Shown piece after piece: positions 17,264 through 26,271 of a DNA stretch of 64,000 nt. The DNA is from an uncultured Bacteroides sp. (GTDB lineage Bacteria > Bacteroidota > Bacteroidia > Bacteroidales > Bacteroidaceae). Location of the stretch: contig UQVZ01000004.1 of the NCBI GenBank assembly GCA_900544675.1, positions 58,553 through 122,552 of the forward strand. Reading direction: 5' to 3'. Numbering within the stretch: the first letter of the stretch is position 1; each line of letters begins with the position of its first letter. Made by a program: the position numbers and the translations under genes. The notes under the pieces are model-generated. The model was not told where the DNA came from. It did no database searches and saw nothing but the letters and a program-made list of their open reading frames with translations.

Positions 17264-18181
17264 ATGGCATACGATTTGATAACCCTATTGGGACCGACCG
17301 CTTCGGGAAAGACTCCGCTTGCCGCGGCTCTGGCAGACCGTTTGCATTCGGAAATCATCAGCGGGGATAGCCGTCAGGTATATCGCCGGATGGATTTAGG
17401 CACCGGAAAGGACTTGGCAGATTATGTGGTGAACGGGCATCCGATACCTTATCACCTGATTGATATAGCCGAACCGGGGACCAAATACAATGTGTTCGAG
17501 TTCCAGCACGATTTCTTACGGGCATACGAGTCCATCCGTTCGCGGGGGATGCTTCCCATCCTGTGTGGCGGAACCGGCATGTATCTGGAGTCGGTATTGA
17601 AAGGGTACAAGCTGCTTCCCGTCCCTGAGAATCCCGAATTGCGCGAAAAGCTTTCCGGCAAGTCGTTGGAAGAGCTGACCGCTATCCTTGCGGGATACAA
17701 GACGTTGCATAATTCTACCGATGTGGATACGGCGAAGCGTGCTGTACGGGCTATCGAAATAGAAGAGTATTATCGGACACAACCGGTCGATGCAAGGGAT
17801 TTTCCCGAAATCCATAGCCTGATTATCGGCGTGGATATCGACCGTGAGTTGCGTCGGGAGAAGATTACCCGCCGTTTGAAGCAGCGGTTGGAAGAAGGCA
17901 TGGTAGAGGAAGTCCGCCGGTTGCTCGACGAAGGCATTGCTCCTGAAGACCTGATTTATTATGGATTGGAGTATAAATACCTTACGTTGTATGTAACGGG
18001 AGCATTGACCTACACCGAAATGTTCCGCCAGTTGGAAATAGCCATCCACCAGTTCGCCAAACGGCAGATGACGTGGTTCAGAGGGATGGAACGGCGCGGA
18101 TTCACTATCCATTGGATAGACGCGACGCGCCCGATGGAAGAAAAAGTGGAAGAGATAATGAAGCTGATAGCTGGGGCATGA
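17264..18181 (+). CDS. miaA: tRNA dimethylallyltransferase (MiaA-type)
   Basis: MiaA adds a dimethylallyl group to N6 of A37 in tRNAs reading UNN codons. The 305-residue protein has the P-loop GPTASGKT and the DSRQVY motif. Here the latter continues RRMDLGTGKDL rather than the common IGTAKP, and HLIDIAEPGTKYNVFEF replaces the usual HLID..P....SV.F. The C-terminal half carries LIYYGLEYKYL and QFAKRQMTWFRG, a typical MiaA ending. Bacteroides genomes are known to hold two miaA copies; this one looks like the divergent MiaA2-type copy. The start at 17264 uses ATG two codons after an in-frame TTG. The lipid kinase gene follows after 54 bp. Confidence 0.9.
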   Translation: MAYDLITLLGPTASGKTPLAAALADRLHSEIISGDSRQVYRRMDLGTGKDLADYVVNGHPIPYHLIDIAEPGTKYNVFEFQHDFLRAYESIRSRGMLPILCGGTGMYLESVLKGYKLLPVPENPELREKLSGKSLEELTAILAGYKTLHNSTDVDTAKRAVRAIEIEEYYRTQPVDARDFPEIHSLIIGVDIDRELRREKITRRLKQRLEEGMVEEVRRLLDEGIAPEDLIYYGLEYKYLTLYVTGALTYTEMFRQLEIAIHQFAKRQMTWFRGMERRGFTIHWIDATRPMEEKVEEIMKLIAGA

Positions 18182-18235
18182 CGTACGGTTGTGCCGCTTG
18201 TTTGATAAGAACCAATAAAAACCGAGGAAATAACT

Positions 18236-19168
18236 ATGGCAATAGAACCTACCCGATGGGGTGTGATATACAACCCGAAAGCAGGAAGCCGGAAGGCACA
18301 GAAGCGATGGAAAGCGATTCGTGACTATATGGAGAGCCGGAACGTCCAGTTCGACTATGTACAGTCGGAAGGATTCGGGTCGGTGGAACGCTTGTCGCGC
18401 ACGATGGCGAACAACGGTTATCGTACCATCGTAGTGGTGGGAGGCGACGGAGCCTTGAACGATGCGGTAAATGGTATCATGTTGTCCGATGCCGAAGAGA
18501 AACAGGAAATCGCTTTGGGGATTATTCCGAACGGTATCGGAAATGATTTTGCCAAATACTGGGGATTGGACTCGGATGATTATAAAGGGGCTGTGGATGT
18601 CCTTATCAACCGTCGTCTGCGAAAGGTGGATGTAGGCGTGTTCGGCTATTTTGACGGAAACGTCCATGTGAAACGCTACTTCCTGAATGCGGTATATATC
18701 GGATTGGGAGCCCGTATCGTCATCATTACGAACGAAACGAAACGCTTCTGGGGCATTCCGTTGTTCTCATATCTTTCTTCGTTATTCCTGGTGGCATTCG
18801 AACGCAAGCTGTACCGGATGCATCTGAAGGTAAATGACGAGCATATCCGTGGCCGTCTGATGGCGGTGGCAATCGGGAGCGCGCGCGGATATGGACTTAC
18901 TCCCAGCGCGGTGCCTTACAACGGATGGCTGGACGTATCGTTGATTTACCGTCCCGAATTACGTCAGCTTATATCCGGATTATGGATGTTGCAGCAGGGG
19001 AGGCTTCTGAATCACAAGACCGTAAAGCCTTATCGTACGCGGCAGGTGAAGATTCTGCGTGCTCAGAATGCGGAAATCAGTGTGGACGGACGTATCTGGT
19101 TCGACCGTCATTTCCCTATCGAGGTGACCATCGCTCCCGAAGCCTTGACCTTGATTATCCCTGATTAG
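18236..19168 (+). CDS. Diacylglycerol/lipid kinase family protein
   Basis: This 310-residue soluble kinase has the DAGK catalytic fold: a nucleotide-binding loop VVVGGDGALNDAVNG (about 65-80), GIIPNGIGNDFA (about 101-112), and a C-terminal beta-sandwich with ARGYGLTPSAVPYNGWLDVS. The family phosphorylates diacylglycerol or related lipids and belongs with DgkB, YegS and sphingosine kinases. The precise lipid is unknown. It lies 54 bp after miaA and may share its transcript. The following 120 bp contain the serS promoter. Confidence 0.9.
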   Translation: MAIEPTRWGVIYNPKAGSRKAQKRWKAIRDYMESRNVQFDYVQSEGFGSVERLSRTMANNGYRTIVVVGGDGALNDAVNGIMLSDAEEKQEIALGIIPNGIGNDFAKYWGLDSDDYKGAVDVLINRRLRKVDVGVFGYFDGNVHVKRYFLNAVYIGLGARIVIITNETKRFWGIPLFSYLSSLFLVAFERKLYRMHLKVNDEHIRGRLMAVAIGSARGYGLTPSAVPYNGWLDVSLIYRPELRQLISGLWMLQQGRLLNHKTVKPYRTRQVKILRAQNAEISVDGRIWFDRHFPIEVTIAPEALTLIIPD

Positions 19169-19268
19169 CCGGAAGATAAAAGGAAAGGCGGGGATGCTGA
19201 AACTCGGTTGACCGGAGGGATTGTTTGAAAAACCGGTGTGTATCCGTCAAAGTATCTGGTAAGAATCG

Positions 19269-19299
19269 TTGTTTATATTTCAATAAAAGAATATCTTTG
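19269..19299 (+). promoter_or_regulatory. Promoter of serS
   Basis: TTG (19269-19271), a 20-bp spacer and TATCTTTG (19292-19299) form a full Bacteroidetes promoter. It ends 41 bp upstream of the serS ATG. Confidence 0.75.
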
Positions 19300-19340
19300 C
19301 AGCACGAAAACGAAACATACGATTATAAAAAACGAAAGAT

Positions 19341-20615
19341 ATGCTTACAATTAAACAAATTACAGAGGATACCGAAAAGGTAATCCGTGGATTGGAGAAA
19401 AAGCATTTCGCAAATGCAAAAGAAGCCATTGCCCAAGTGCTTGAACTGAATGACAAACGTCGTAGTGCACAGGCTCAACTGGATAAGAATCTGGCAGAGG
19501 TAAATTCTACTTCGAAAACCATCGGACAATTGATGAAAGAGGGAAAGAAAGAAGAAGCCGAAGCTGCCAAGGCGCGTGTATCCGAAATCAAGGAAGCAAG
19601 CAAATCGCTTCAGGCAGAGATGGATCAGGCTGCCGAGGATATGCAAAACCTGTTGTACACCATTCCGAATGTGCCTTACGAAGAAGTGCCCGAAGGCAAT
19701 GGAGCGGAAGATAACCTGGTAGTGAAGATGGGCGGTATGGAAACCGAACTTCCGAAAAATGCTTTGCCTCACTGGGAACTGGCGAAGAAATACAACTTGA
19801 TTGATTTCGACCTGGGTGTGAAGATTACAGGCGCAGGTTTCCCCGTTTACCGTGGACAAGGTGCCCGCTTGCAGCGTGCGCTTATCAATTTCTTCCTCGA
19901 TGAGGCTCGTGCCGCCGGTTACGAAGAAATTATGCCTCCTACGGTAGTAAATGCCGCTTCAGGTTACGGCACAGGCCAGTTGCCCGACAAGGAAGGACAG
20001 ATGTATCATTGCAATTTGGATGACCTTTATTTGATTCCTACTGCCGAAGTGCCTGTAACCAATATTTATCGGGATGTGATTCTTGACGAAAAAGAATTGC
20101 CGATTAAGAATTGCGCATACACTGAGTGTTTCCGCCGTGAAGCCGGTTCGTATGGTAAGGATGTACGTGGCTTGAACCGCCTGCACGAGTTTTCGAAAGT
20201 AGAACTGGTACGCATTGATACGCCGGAACATTCCCGTCAGTCTCATCAGGAAATGCTTGACCACGTAGAAGGTTTGCTGAAAAAACTGGAACTCCCGTAT
20301 CGTATCCTTCGTCTGTGTGGAGGTGATATCAGCTTTACAGCAGCTATCTGTTACGACTTCGAAGTTTATTCAGAGGCACAGAAACGCTGGTTGGAAGTAA
20401 GTTCTGTTTCTAATTTCGATACTTATCAAGCCAATCGTTTGAAATGCCGTTATCGTACAGCCAACAAGAAAACAGAGCTTTGCCACACGCTGAACGGTTC
20501 TGCTTTGGCTTTGCCGCGTATCGTGGCCGCCTTGCTTGAAAACAACCAGACACCGGAAGGCATCCGCATTCCGAAAGCCTTGGTTCCTTATTGCGGATTC
20601 GAGATGATTAAATAA
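19341..20615 (+). CDS. serS: Serine-tRNA ligase
   Basis: This class II synthetase charges tRNA-Ser (and tRNA-Sec in organisms that have it). The 424-residue protein has the N-terminal antiparallel coiled-coil arm (about 25-105) that reads the long variable arm. The catalytic core has motif 1 around EEIMPPTVVN, motif 2 TECFRREAGSYGKD and motif 3 LNGSALALPRIVAALLENNQ. The length is standard. It is preceded by its own strong promoter and followed by a long palindromic repeat element before the convergent oxidoreductase gene. Confidence 0.98.
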   Translation: MLTIKQITEDTEKVIRGLEKKHFANAKEAIAQVLELNDKRRSAQAQLDKNLAEVNSTSKTIGQLMKEGKKEEAEAAKARVSEIKEASKSLQAEMDQAAEDMQNLLYTIPNVPYEEVPEGNGAEDNLVVKMGGMETELPKNALPHWELAKKYNLIDFDLGVKITGAGFPVYRGQGARLQRALINFFLDEARAAGYEEIMPPTVVNAASGYGTGQLPDKEGQMYHCNLDDLYLIPTAEVPVTNIYRDVILDEKELPIKNCAYTECFRREAGSYGKDVRGLNRLHEFSKVELVRIDTPEHSRQSHQEMLDHVEGLLKKLELPYRILRLCGGDISFTAAICYDFEVYSEAQKRWLEVSSVSNFDTYQANRLKCRYRTANKKTELCHTLNGSALALPRIVAALLENNQTPEGIRIPKALVPYCGFEMIK

Positions 20616-20833
20616 GGAGTTAGAGAAGTTAAAGAAGTTATCACTTCGCTTTGCTTCGTTAGAAGTTAAAGCCAATACTTTTACTGATATTAAGGAGTTA
20701 AGGATATATACTTTCAGGTATTGACTTAACTCCTTAACTCCTTTAACTCCTTTAACTCCTCTAACTCCTTTAACTTCTCTAACTCCTTTAACTTCTCTAA
20801 CTTCTCTAACTTCTCTAACTTCTTAACTCCTTA
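20613..20833. repeat. Polypurine/polypyrimidine word repeat with inverted arms, between serS and the Gfo/Idh gene
   Basis: The right arm (20724-20832) is about twelve degenerate copies of a 9-11 bp word, TCTCTAACTTC or CCTTTAACT. The left arm (20615-20640 and 20686-20704) carries the complement, such as AGGAGTTAGAGAAGTTAAAG. The two can fold into nested stems. It fills the whole gap between two convergent genes and shows a strong purine/pyrimidine strand bias. It probably acts as a bidirectional terminator, but its length and repeat structure exceed a simple hairpin. Confidence 0.85.
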
Positions 20834-20838
20834 TCCAA

Positions 20839-21828
20839 TTACAATTTATTCAATATCCGGTCCATTACCCAGTTGGTGGGAGTGGCGCTTAATCCGTCGC
20901 AGGTGCAGATGGCTTTTCCTTGCAAGTGTTCCACTACCGCCTTGATAAGCGGAAGCTGGACGTAGGGAGGATTTTCGGGTAAGATTTCCTCGCGTCCCCG
21001 CTCGGTGTGCAGTCCGATAGGCTCGTAGGTGAAGACGGAGAAACAAATCATTCCTTTGTCACCGATAATCTCAATGCGGTCTTCTTTCGCCGACTCGTGA
21101 GCCACGAAACACCAGGAACCGGAACCGGGTAATCCCGATTCGAACTTGAAGCAGGCACTGATGGTGTCTTCTGCCTGATACAGTCCGCCACGGTTGCTTT
21201 TATATCCTTCGGCTTCCAAGATGCAACCGAACATTTCCTGTAATAAATCCAGTTGATGTGGTGCTAAGTCATAGAAATAACCTCCGCCGGCGATGTCGGG
21301 CTGCACGCGCCAAGGCAGGTTGGTGCTGTTATAGTCCAAATCACGTGGAGGCTGGGCAAAACGAATCTGCACATTGATGACATTGCCTATCTCTCCTTCT
21401 TCCACCAGCTGACGTACCTTTTGGAAATAAGGCAGGTAGCGGCGGTAATACGCTACAAAGCAAGGCACACCCGTTTCTTGTGAGATGCGGTTGATGCGGG
21501 CACAGTCTTCGTAAGTGGCGGCCATCGGCTTTTCGATGTACACCGGTTTGCCTGCTTTCATAGCCATGATGGCAAAGGTGGCATGCGAAGAAGGTGGGGT
21601 AGCAATGTAGACAGCATTTACGTCTTCGTCGCCTATCAGTTCTTGCGCATCGGTATACCAGCGTGGTATGTTGTGGCGATGGGCATACGATTTTACTTTT
21701 TCTTCATCGCGGCTCATTACGGCAACTACCTTCGAGCCTTCTATCATATTGAATGCGGGTCCGCTTTTCTTTTCGGTCACTTCACCGCAACCGATGAATC
21801 CCCAGTTTACATTATCCAGTTGCATCAT
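20839..21828 (-). CDS. Gfo/Idh/MocA family oxidoreductase
   Basis: This is a 329-residue NAD(P)-dependent dehydrogenase. The N-terminal Rossmann domain has WGFIGCGEVTEKKSGPAF, and the family signature VYIEKPMA contains the conserved Glu-Lys-Pro motif. The C-terminal domain has GGYFYDLAPHQLDLLQEMFG, where His and Asp match the usual catalytic region. The family oxidises or reduces sugars, inositols and related polyols; the substrate here is unknown. The first codon could be at 21828 or the adjacent Met at 21825. It lies 16 bp after the solute-binding-like gene. Confidence 0.9.
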   Translation of the reverse strand: MMQLDNVNWGFIGCGEVTEKKSGPAFNMIEGSKVVAVMSRDEEKVKSYAHRHNIPRWYTDAQELIGDEDVNAVYIATPPSSHATFAIMAMKAGKPVYIEKPMAATYEDCARINRISQETGVPCFVAYYRRYLPYFQKVRQLVEEGEIGNVINVQIRFAQPPRDLDYNSTNLPWRVQPDIAGGGYFYDLAPHQLDLLQEMFGCILEAEGYKSNRGGLYQAEDTISACFKFESGLPGSGSWCFVAHESAKEDRIEIIGDKGMICFSVFTYEPIGLHTERGREEILPENPPYVQLPLIKAVVEHLQGKAICTCDGLSATPTNWVMDRILNKL

Positions 21829-21844
21829 ATCTAGTATTATTTTA

Positions 21845-22666
21845 TCAGTTAAAATATTTTTTGTGTAGCTTCTTGTAGTCGCTGGTCTTGCTGTACTCTT
21901 CCAGCCAGTTGTTGAGAGTATCCAGCAACGCCGGATTCTGTTTGTTCACTCCCCAGGCATAAAACTGGGTAAAGCTGAGTGCGGTATTGATATCGAGGTT
22001 CGGGAAACGGGACAACAAGGGACGGGCGATACTTTCATCGCACACTGCATAATCAATGTCTTTCCCTGCCACCATAGCCAGAAGCTGCTCGGGACCGTAC
22101 TGTTCCACTTCTTCGATATAAATCGTGTCTGCCATTTCATTGATAAGGTTATGCAGGCGCAGCAGGGCAGGCGAACCTTGAATGACATACAAGTGTTTAT
22201 GAGCCAAATCCAGTTGGCTTCGGATATAAGTGCTGTCTTGTTCGTTTTCCGGTTTCCGTTGAACCAGCACTTGTTTGCTCAATGCCAGCGGACGGGTAAA
22301 GAGCAGCGTGTCTTTCGATTGGGTGGTGACAAGGGTGCCTGTAGCCAAAAGGTCGTATTTGCCTTCGATGATGCCTTGCAGCCTTTTCTCAAAGCTCATT
22401 TCGGGAGTCAGTTCCAGTTTCAGGTGCTTGTCGGATGCAAAGGCATGCAACAGTTCATAGTCGAATCCCTGCAAGGTGTCTTCCTCCACATGGTAACTGA
22501 TGGAGTTGTATTCGGTGACGGCACGCAAGATGCCCGATTTCATGATTTCGGCATAATCACGTGGCGTATAAGTCGGCTTTTCTTCCTTTTGGGTACTGAA
22601 AGCGATGATTCCCACTATGATGATGACAGCTACTATACCGTATCGGATAAGTTTTCGTGTTCGCAT
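21845..22666 (-). CDS. Membrane-anchored periplasmic solute-binding-like protein (SBP family 3)
   Basis: The 273-residue protein starts with a membrane anchor (about residues 8-24, YGIVAVIIIVGIIAFS). A family 3 extracellular solute-binding fold follows: ILRAVTEYNSISYHV, LQGFDYELLHAFA, DLLATGTLVTTQSKDTLLF and a hinge near YAVCDESIARPL. No ABC permease or ATPase is adjacent. The N-terminal anchor resembles the ligand-binding part of MltF-type lytic transglycosylases, but the transglycosylase domain is absent. It may be an orphan sensor or binding protein. It lies 8 bp after the porin gene and is probably cotranscribed. Confidence 0.82.
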   Translation of the reverse strand: MRTRKLIRYGIVAVIIIVGIIAFSTQKEEKPTYTPRDYAEIMKSGILRAVTEYNSISYHVEEDTLQGFDYELLHAFASDKHLKLELTPEMSFEKRLQGIIEGKYDLLATGTLVTTQSKDTLLFTRPLALSKQVLVQRKPENEQDSTYIRSQLDLAHKHLYVIQGSPALLRLHNLINEMADTIYIEEVEQYGPEQLLAMVAGKDIDYAVCDESIARPLLSRFPNLDINTALSFTQFYAWGVNKQNPALLDTLNNWLEEYSKTSDYKKLHKKYFN

Positions 22667-22674
22667 AGGCTTTG

Positions 22675-24774
22675 TCAGTCAAAGAAGTTCCACGAAATAC
22701 CGATTTTAAACAGACGCGGATTCAGCGGATAGTGGGGAGCCAGGAAATAGCTGTGCTCGCCTTGTCCTTGAATCAGGTTATACATCATCAGGAAGATACG
22801 TGTGCGTTTCAGGTGTAGGTTGATATAGCCGTTCAGCAGCGGGTAATTTCCCAGTTTGTATCGGGTATCCTTGTTTTGCAGGTAAAATTGTCCGATAGCA
22901 GGGGCATAGTCGGGTGCATAGTAGGAGGTGAAATAACGCACATCGGCTCCCATTTCTACTTTCAGCACTTTCTTTGCCAGTCCGAAGCTGAGGTAGAGGT
23001 TGTGGTAGAGCACGAGTTTCGGCAACGGTAGGATGTCCTGATTGCTCGAAGTCTGGTAAGTCACTTCGTTATCTAGGTGCAGGATACCCAGTTTGAAGTC
23101 TTGCCGGAGCGATGCGCTGAATACCTGGATGCTGCCCGAATGCTGGGCTACTCCCAGGTTGTTCTTGTACGTAGAAGCGGTAGTGCTGCCTCCTTCGCTG
23201 CCTCCTTCCGCTACCGACAGATTGTCCAGATAGGTATAGTTTGTAATGTTTTCCACTCCTGCTTTCAGCCGGGTGCGCCAGCGGTCGATGCTCAATTGTC
23301 CTTCGATGCGGGTGCGCATCATTTTCGACAGGTCGTTGTTGTCCCACCAGTAGTGTTTCGAGTGGAAATGACGGTAGTAAAAAGTCGGGTTCTGGTTCTT
23401 GACGTATGCAGTGGCTTCCAGGCGTACCGTGTCGTTGAACAGGCGGAAATTCATGTTTCCGTTCCCTTCTACCGAGAATGCTCCGGCATCTTCTCCGATG
23501 AGGGCGAATTCGCCGGTTACGTTGTAATGGAACATCTTGCCTTGTTCTTTGATAAGCTGTCCGCCTACCGAGATGACGTTTTCCGTGTAGTCGGTCGGAA
23601 TGCGCTGTCCGGGTGTGCCCGTGATGGTGTCGGTCAGGGTAAAGCGGCGGAATTCATGGCTGATAAAAGCGGTCAGTCCGGCTTTCGCCCATTTGTTGAA
23701 ACCTTCACGCAACGAGATGCCGAACAGGTTCTTGACAGAAAGATAGTTAGTCTTGTCCTGTTCCACGTCGGGGAGGAAATTGTTGAGGAAGTATTCCTGG
23801 TTCTGTTGCTCGTCTTGCGAGATGTATTTGCGCCGGGCTATGTCCACTTTCAAGGTGTGCATGAAGCTGGTGACCGGAACGAATACGGTTGTTGTGGTTG
23901 TATCGTTTTCGTTCGGGTTTTCGCGGTAGAATCCCAAGTTATAGCGGTGGGTCAGGAAAGCGTGGTAACCTGTGTTATGGTTCCAGATGTCTGTCAGGTT
24001 GGTCGGGATTTCGCTGTTGGCGTATGTACGTCCTCCTTCAGCCATTTCCAGCGGGGCACTGACATAGCGGTCGTCGGTGATACCGCCGTTCTCCGCCACT
24101 TTCAGGTTATCATTGATAAAGCTGAAGTGCATGTTATACTTGTCGCCCAGGTAGTAGGCAAACAGGTTGCCGTTGAACAGGGCGGTCGACTGATGGGCAT
24201 ATTTCCCTCGTCCGTACACATAGTCGATGTTGAAGCCGAATCCCATCCGTTTATTGGCATTCACGGCAAAATAGGCTTTGAAACGTTCCTCTCCGTCGCG
24301 GCTGCTGCCTTGCTTGTAATAGGTCAGGTTGACGAAAGGTGACTTGGTATTGGTATACGTCACGTCTTGCGGTCTTACTACCGTATAGTCGTAGGGGTCT
24401 AAAAAGAAAAACTGGCTGGCATCTTCCCGGTCGAAGAATACATGGGCGATGCGCGGTGCGCCCAGGTTGCCCAGGTAAGTGTAGTGTCCATAAGGTCCGC
24501 CGGTATCGTTGGTGTTTTGGAAGCCGTGCTGCAAGGTGTCGACAGGCACTTCGGTACGATTGCCGAAACGTGCGTCTATTTTCCACGATGTCAGTCCGAT
24601 AGGGATGGTGCTGGCATCATTGACAGCGGTAGTGTCAATGGGATTCCCGTTCCGGTCGTACCCGTTTCGGTCTACTCCCGAAGCCGAACTGCCGAACTGG
24701 TTGGATAACGTATTTTGTGCGGACAATGTGCCGCATATCAGTGTCATGATTGCTATAAAAAGTATCTTCCTCAT
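22675..24774 (-). CDS. Putative outer-membrane porin (Porin_10 family)
   Basis: The 699-residue protein has a signal peptide (MRKILFIAIMTLICGTLSAQ) and a long series of amphipathic beta strands with aromatic girdles, for example FKAYFAVNANKRMGFGFNID. It ends in GISWNFFD rather than a plain C-terminal aromatic residue. The pattern and length match the Bacteroidetes putative porin family (PF14121) as I know it. It leads a likely operon with the solute-binding-like and Gfo/Idh genes, 8 and 16 bp apart. Its promoter is directly upstream. The substrate is unknown. Confidence 0.85.
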   Translation of the reverse strand: MRKILFIAIMTLICGTLSAQNTLSNQFGSSASGVDRNGYDRNGNPIDTTAVNDASTIPIGLTSWKIDARFGNRTEVPVDTLQHGFQNTNDTGGPYGHYTYLGNLGAPRIAHVFFDREDASQFFFLDPYDYTVVRPQDVTYTNTKSPFVNLTYYKQGSSRDGEERFKAYFAVNANKRMGFGFNIDYVYGRGKYAHQSTALFNGNLFAYYLGDKYNMHFSFINDNLKVAENGGITDDRYVSAPLEMAEGGRTYANSEIPTNLTDIWNHNTGYHAFLTHRYNLGFYRENPNENDTTTTTVFVPVTSFMHTLKVDIARRKYISQDEQQNQEYFLNNFLPDVEQDKTNYLSVKNLFGISLREGFNKWAKAGLTAFISHEFRRFTLTDTITGTPGQRIPTDYTENVISVGGQLIKEQGKMFHYNVTGEFALIGEDAGAFSVEGNGNMNFRLFNDTVRLEATAYVKNQNPTFYYRHFHSKHYWWDNNDLSKMMRTRIEGQLSIDRWRTRLKAGVENITNYTYLDNLSVAEGGSEGGSTTASTYKNNLGVAQHSGSIQVFSASLRQDFKLGILHLDNEVTYQTSSNQDILPLPKLVLYHNLYLSFGLAKKVLKVEMGADVRYFTSYYAPDYAPAIGQFYLQNKDTRYKLGNYPLLNGYINLHLKRTRIFLMMYNLIQGQGEHSYFLAPHYPLNPRLFKIGISWNFFD

Positions 24775-24782
24775 AATGGGGA

Positions 24783-24815
24783 CAAAGATATAAAAGAAAA
24801 ACGAAACACTGGCAA
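24783..24815 (-). promoter_or_regulatory. Promoter of the porin operon
   Basis: On the minus strand, TATCTTTG (24783-24790) is a perfect -7 match. A TTG lies at 24813-24815 with a 22-bp spacer, slightly long. The -7 element is only 8 bp before the ATG, so the leader would be very short, or the start codon could lie further in. Confidence 0.5.
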
Positions 24816-24930
24816 CTTGAATGCAGATTTACATTTGTTATAAGGACAATGCCTGAAAACGACAGGCAACACGGCACACTGGTTCGTGCGTCCGTATTGC
24901 CTGTAGAGGTAAAGGTTGATTCTCCAACTC

Positions 24931-25476
24931 TTATTTCATTTCCTTGATGATGTCCATGCCGATGTGGATGGCTTGCTCGTTCATCGGAATCAGGTTGTGG
25001 TGACGTTCGGGCAGTGTCTTATACAAAGCCTTTACCACACTTTCGATGGATACGATGGGACGGATTTTCAGCAATCCTCCCAAGACAATCATATTGAATG
25101 TCTTTGCCATTTTCCGTTCGTTGGCTTCGTCCATCGCATTGATGCGGTACACATGGATATCTTTACGGGTAGGCGGGTTGATGATGCCGTAACCGTCGTA
25201 AATCAGCACACCGCCTGGTTTCACTTTGTTTTCGAACTTTGCCAGCGAAGGCTGGTTCAGGATGATGGCGGTATCATATTTGCTCAGAATCGGAGAAGAT
25301 ATCCGTTCGTCGCTCACAATGACTGTTACATTGGCGGTACCTCCGCGTTGTTCGGGGCCGTATGCCGGCATCCAAGTCACTTCCTTGCCTTCCATCAGAC
25401 CGGAATAGGCAAGTATCTTTCCCATGGACAATACGCCTTGGCCACCGAATCCGGCTATAATGATTTCTTCTGTCAT
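24931..25476 (-). CDS. 2-oxoacid:ferredoxin oxidoreductase, gamma subunit
   Basis: This 181-residue subunit belongs to the pyruvate/ketoisovalerate oxidoreductase catalytic (gamma) family. The N-terminus IIIAGFGGQGVLSMGKILAY and WMPAYGPEQRGGTAN are diagnostic. With the alpha and beta subunits and the ferredoxin upstream it forms a four-part enzyme that oxidises a 2-oxoacid with CoA and reduces ferredoxin. The start at 25476 (MTEEIII) is an ATG; an in-frame TTG lies three codons upstream. It is the last gene of the operon, 18 bp after the beta subunit. Confidence 0.93.
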   Translation of the reverse strand: MTEEIIIAGFGGQGVLSMGKILAYSGLMEGKEVTWMPAYGPEQRGGTANVTVIVSDERISSPILSKYDTAIILNQPSLAKFENKVKPGGVLIYDGYGIINPPTRKDIHVYRINAMDEANERKMAKTFNMIVLGGLLKIRPIVSIESVVKALYKTLPERHHNLIPMNEQAIHIGMDIIKEMK

Positions 25477-25494
25477 ACGTTTCAATTTATAGGT

Positions 25495-26271
25495 TTATTT
25501 CTCTTCTGATGTAGTGTCTTTCAAGTCGCCCAGCGGATAGAACGGGAACATGTGTTCTTCCATCCACTTGTTGGCTGCTTCGGGAGTCATTTTCCAGCCC
25601 GAGCTGCAAGTCGATACGATTTCTACCAGGCTTGAGCCTTTGCCTTGCATCGAGTTTTCGAATGCTTTGCGGATGGCTTTCTTGGCTTTGCGGATAGCTG
25701 CCACGGTATGGACAGACTGGCGTGTGACGTAGCATGTGCCTTGCAGCGTAGCGGCTATTTCGGTCATCTTCAGCGGATAGCCGTGTATTTCCGGATTACG
25801 TCCGTAGGGGCAGGTAGCGGTCTTCATGCCGATAAGGGTGGTAGGAGCCATCTGTCCGCCGGTCATTCCGTAAATGGCGTTGTTGATGAAGATGATGGCG
25901 ATGTGGTCGCCACGGTTCAGGGCGTGGATGCTTTCGGCTGTACCGATACATGCCAAGTCACCGTCGCCTTGGTAAGTGAATACCAGGCGGTCGGGCCACA
26001 AGCGTTTGATGGCTGCGGCGAGGGCAGGCGCACGTCCGTGGGCTGCTTCCTGGCAGTCGATATCCAAATAGTTATACATGAATACGGCACATCCCACGGG
26101 GCTGATGCCAATGGCTTTTTCAGTCATCCCCATTTCTTCGATGACTTCTGCTATCAGCTTATGTACGACCCCATGGCTGCATCCGGGACAATAGTGCATC
26201 GGGTTGTCGTTCAATAAGCGAGGTTTCTGGTACACCAGGTTCTCGGGCTTTACGATATCTTCTTTTGTCAT
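25495..26271 (-). CDS. 2-oxoacid:ferredoxin oxidoreductase, beta (TPP-binding) subunit
   Basis: This 258-residue subunit binds thiamine pyrophosphate: YQGDGDLACIGTAESIHA and NNAIYGMTGGQMAPTT form the GDGD...NN cofactor motif. An N-terminal CPGCSHG and a later CSSGWKMTPEAANKW are typical of KorB/VorC-type subunits. There is no 4Fe-4S domain in this chain, consistent with a separate ferredoxin subunit. Its ATG overlaps the stop of the small membrane-protein gene by 4 bp. The substrate is likely 2-ketoisovalerate or 2-oxoglutarate; sequence alone does not decide. Confidence 0.94.
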   Translation of the reverse strand: MTKEDIVKPENLVYQKPRLLNDNPMHYCPGCSHGVVHKLIAEVIEEMGMTEKAIGISPVGCAVFMYNYLDIDCQEAAHGRAPALAAAIKRLWPDRLVFTYQGDGDLACIGTAESIHALNRGDHIAIIFINNAIYGMTGGQMAPTTLIGMKTATCPYGRNPEIHGYPLKMTEIAATLQGTCYVTRQSVHTVAAIRKAKKAIRKAFENSMQGKGSSLVEIVSTCSSGWKMTPEAANKWMEEHMFPFYPLGDLKDTTSEEK

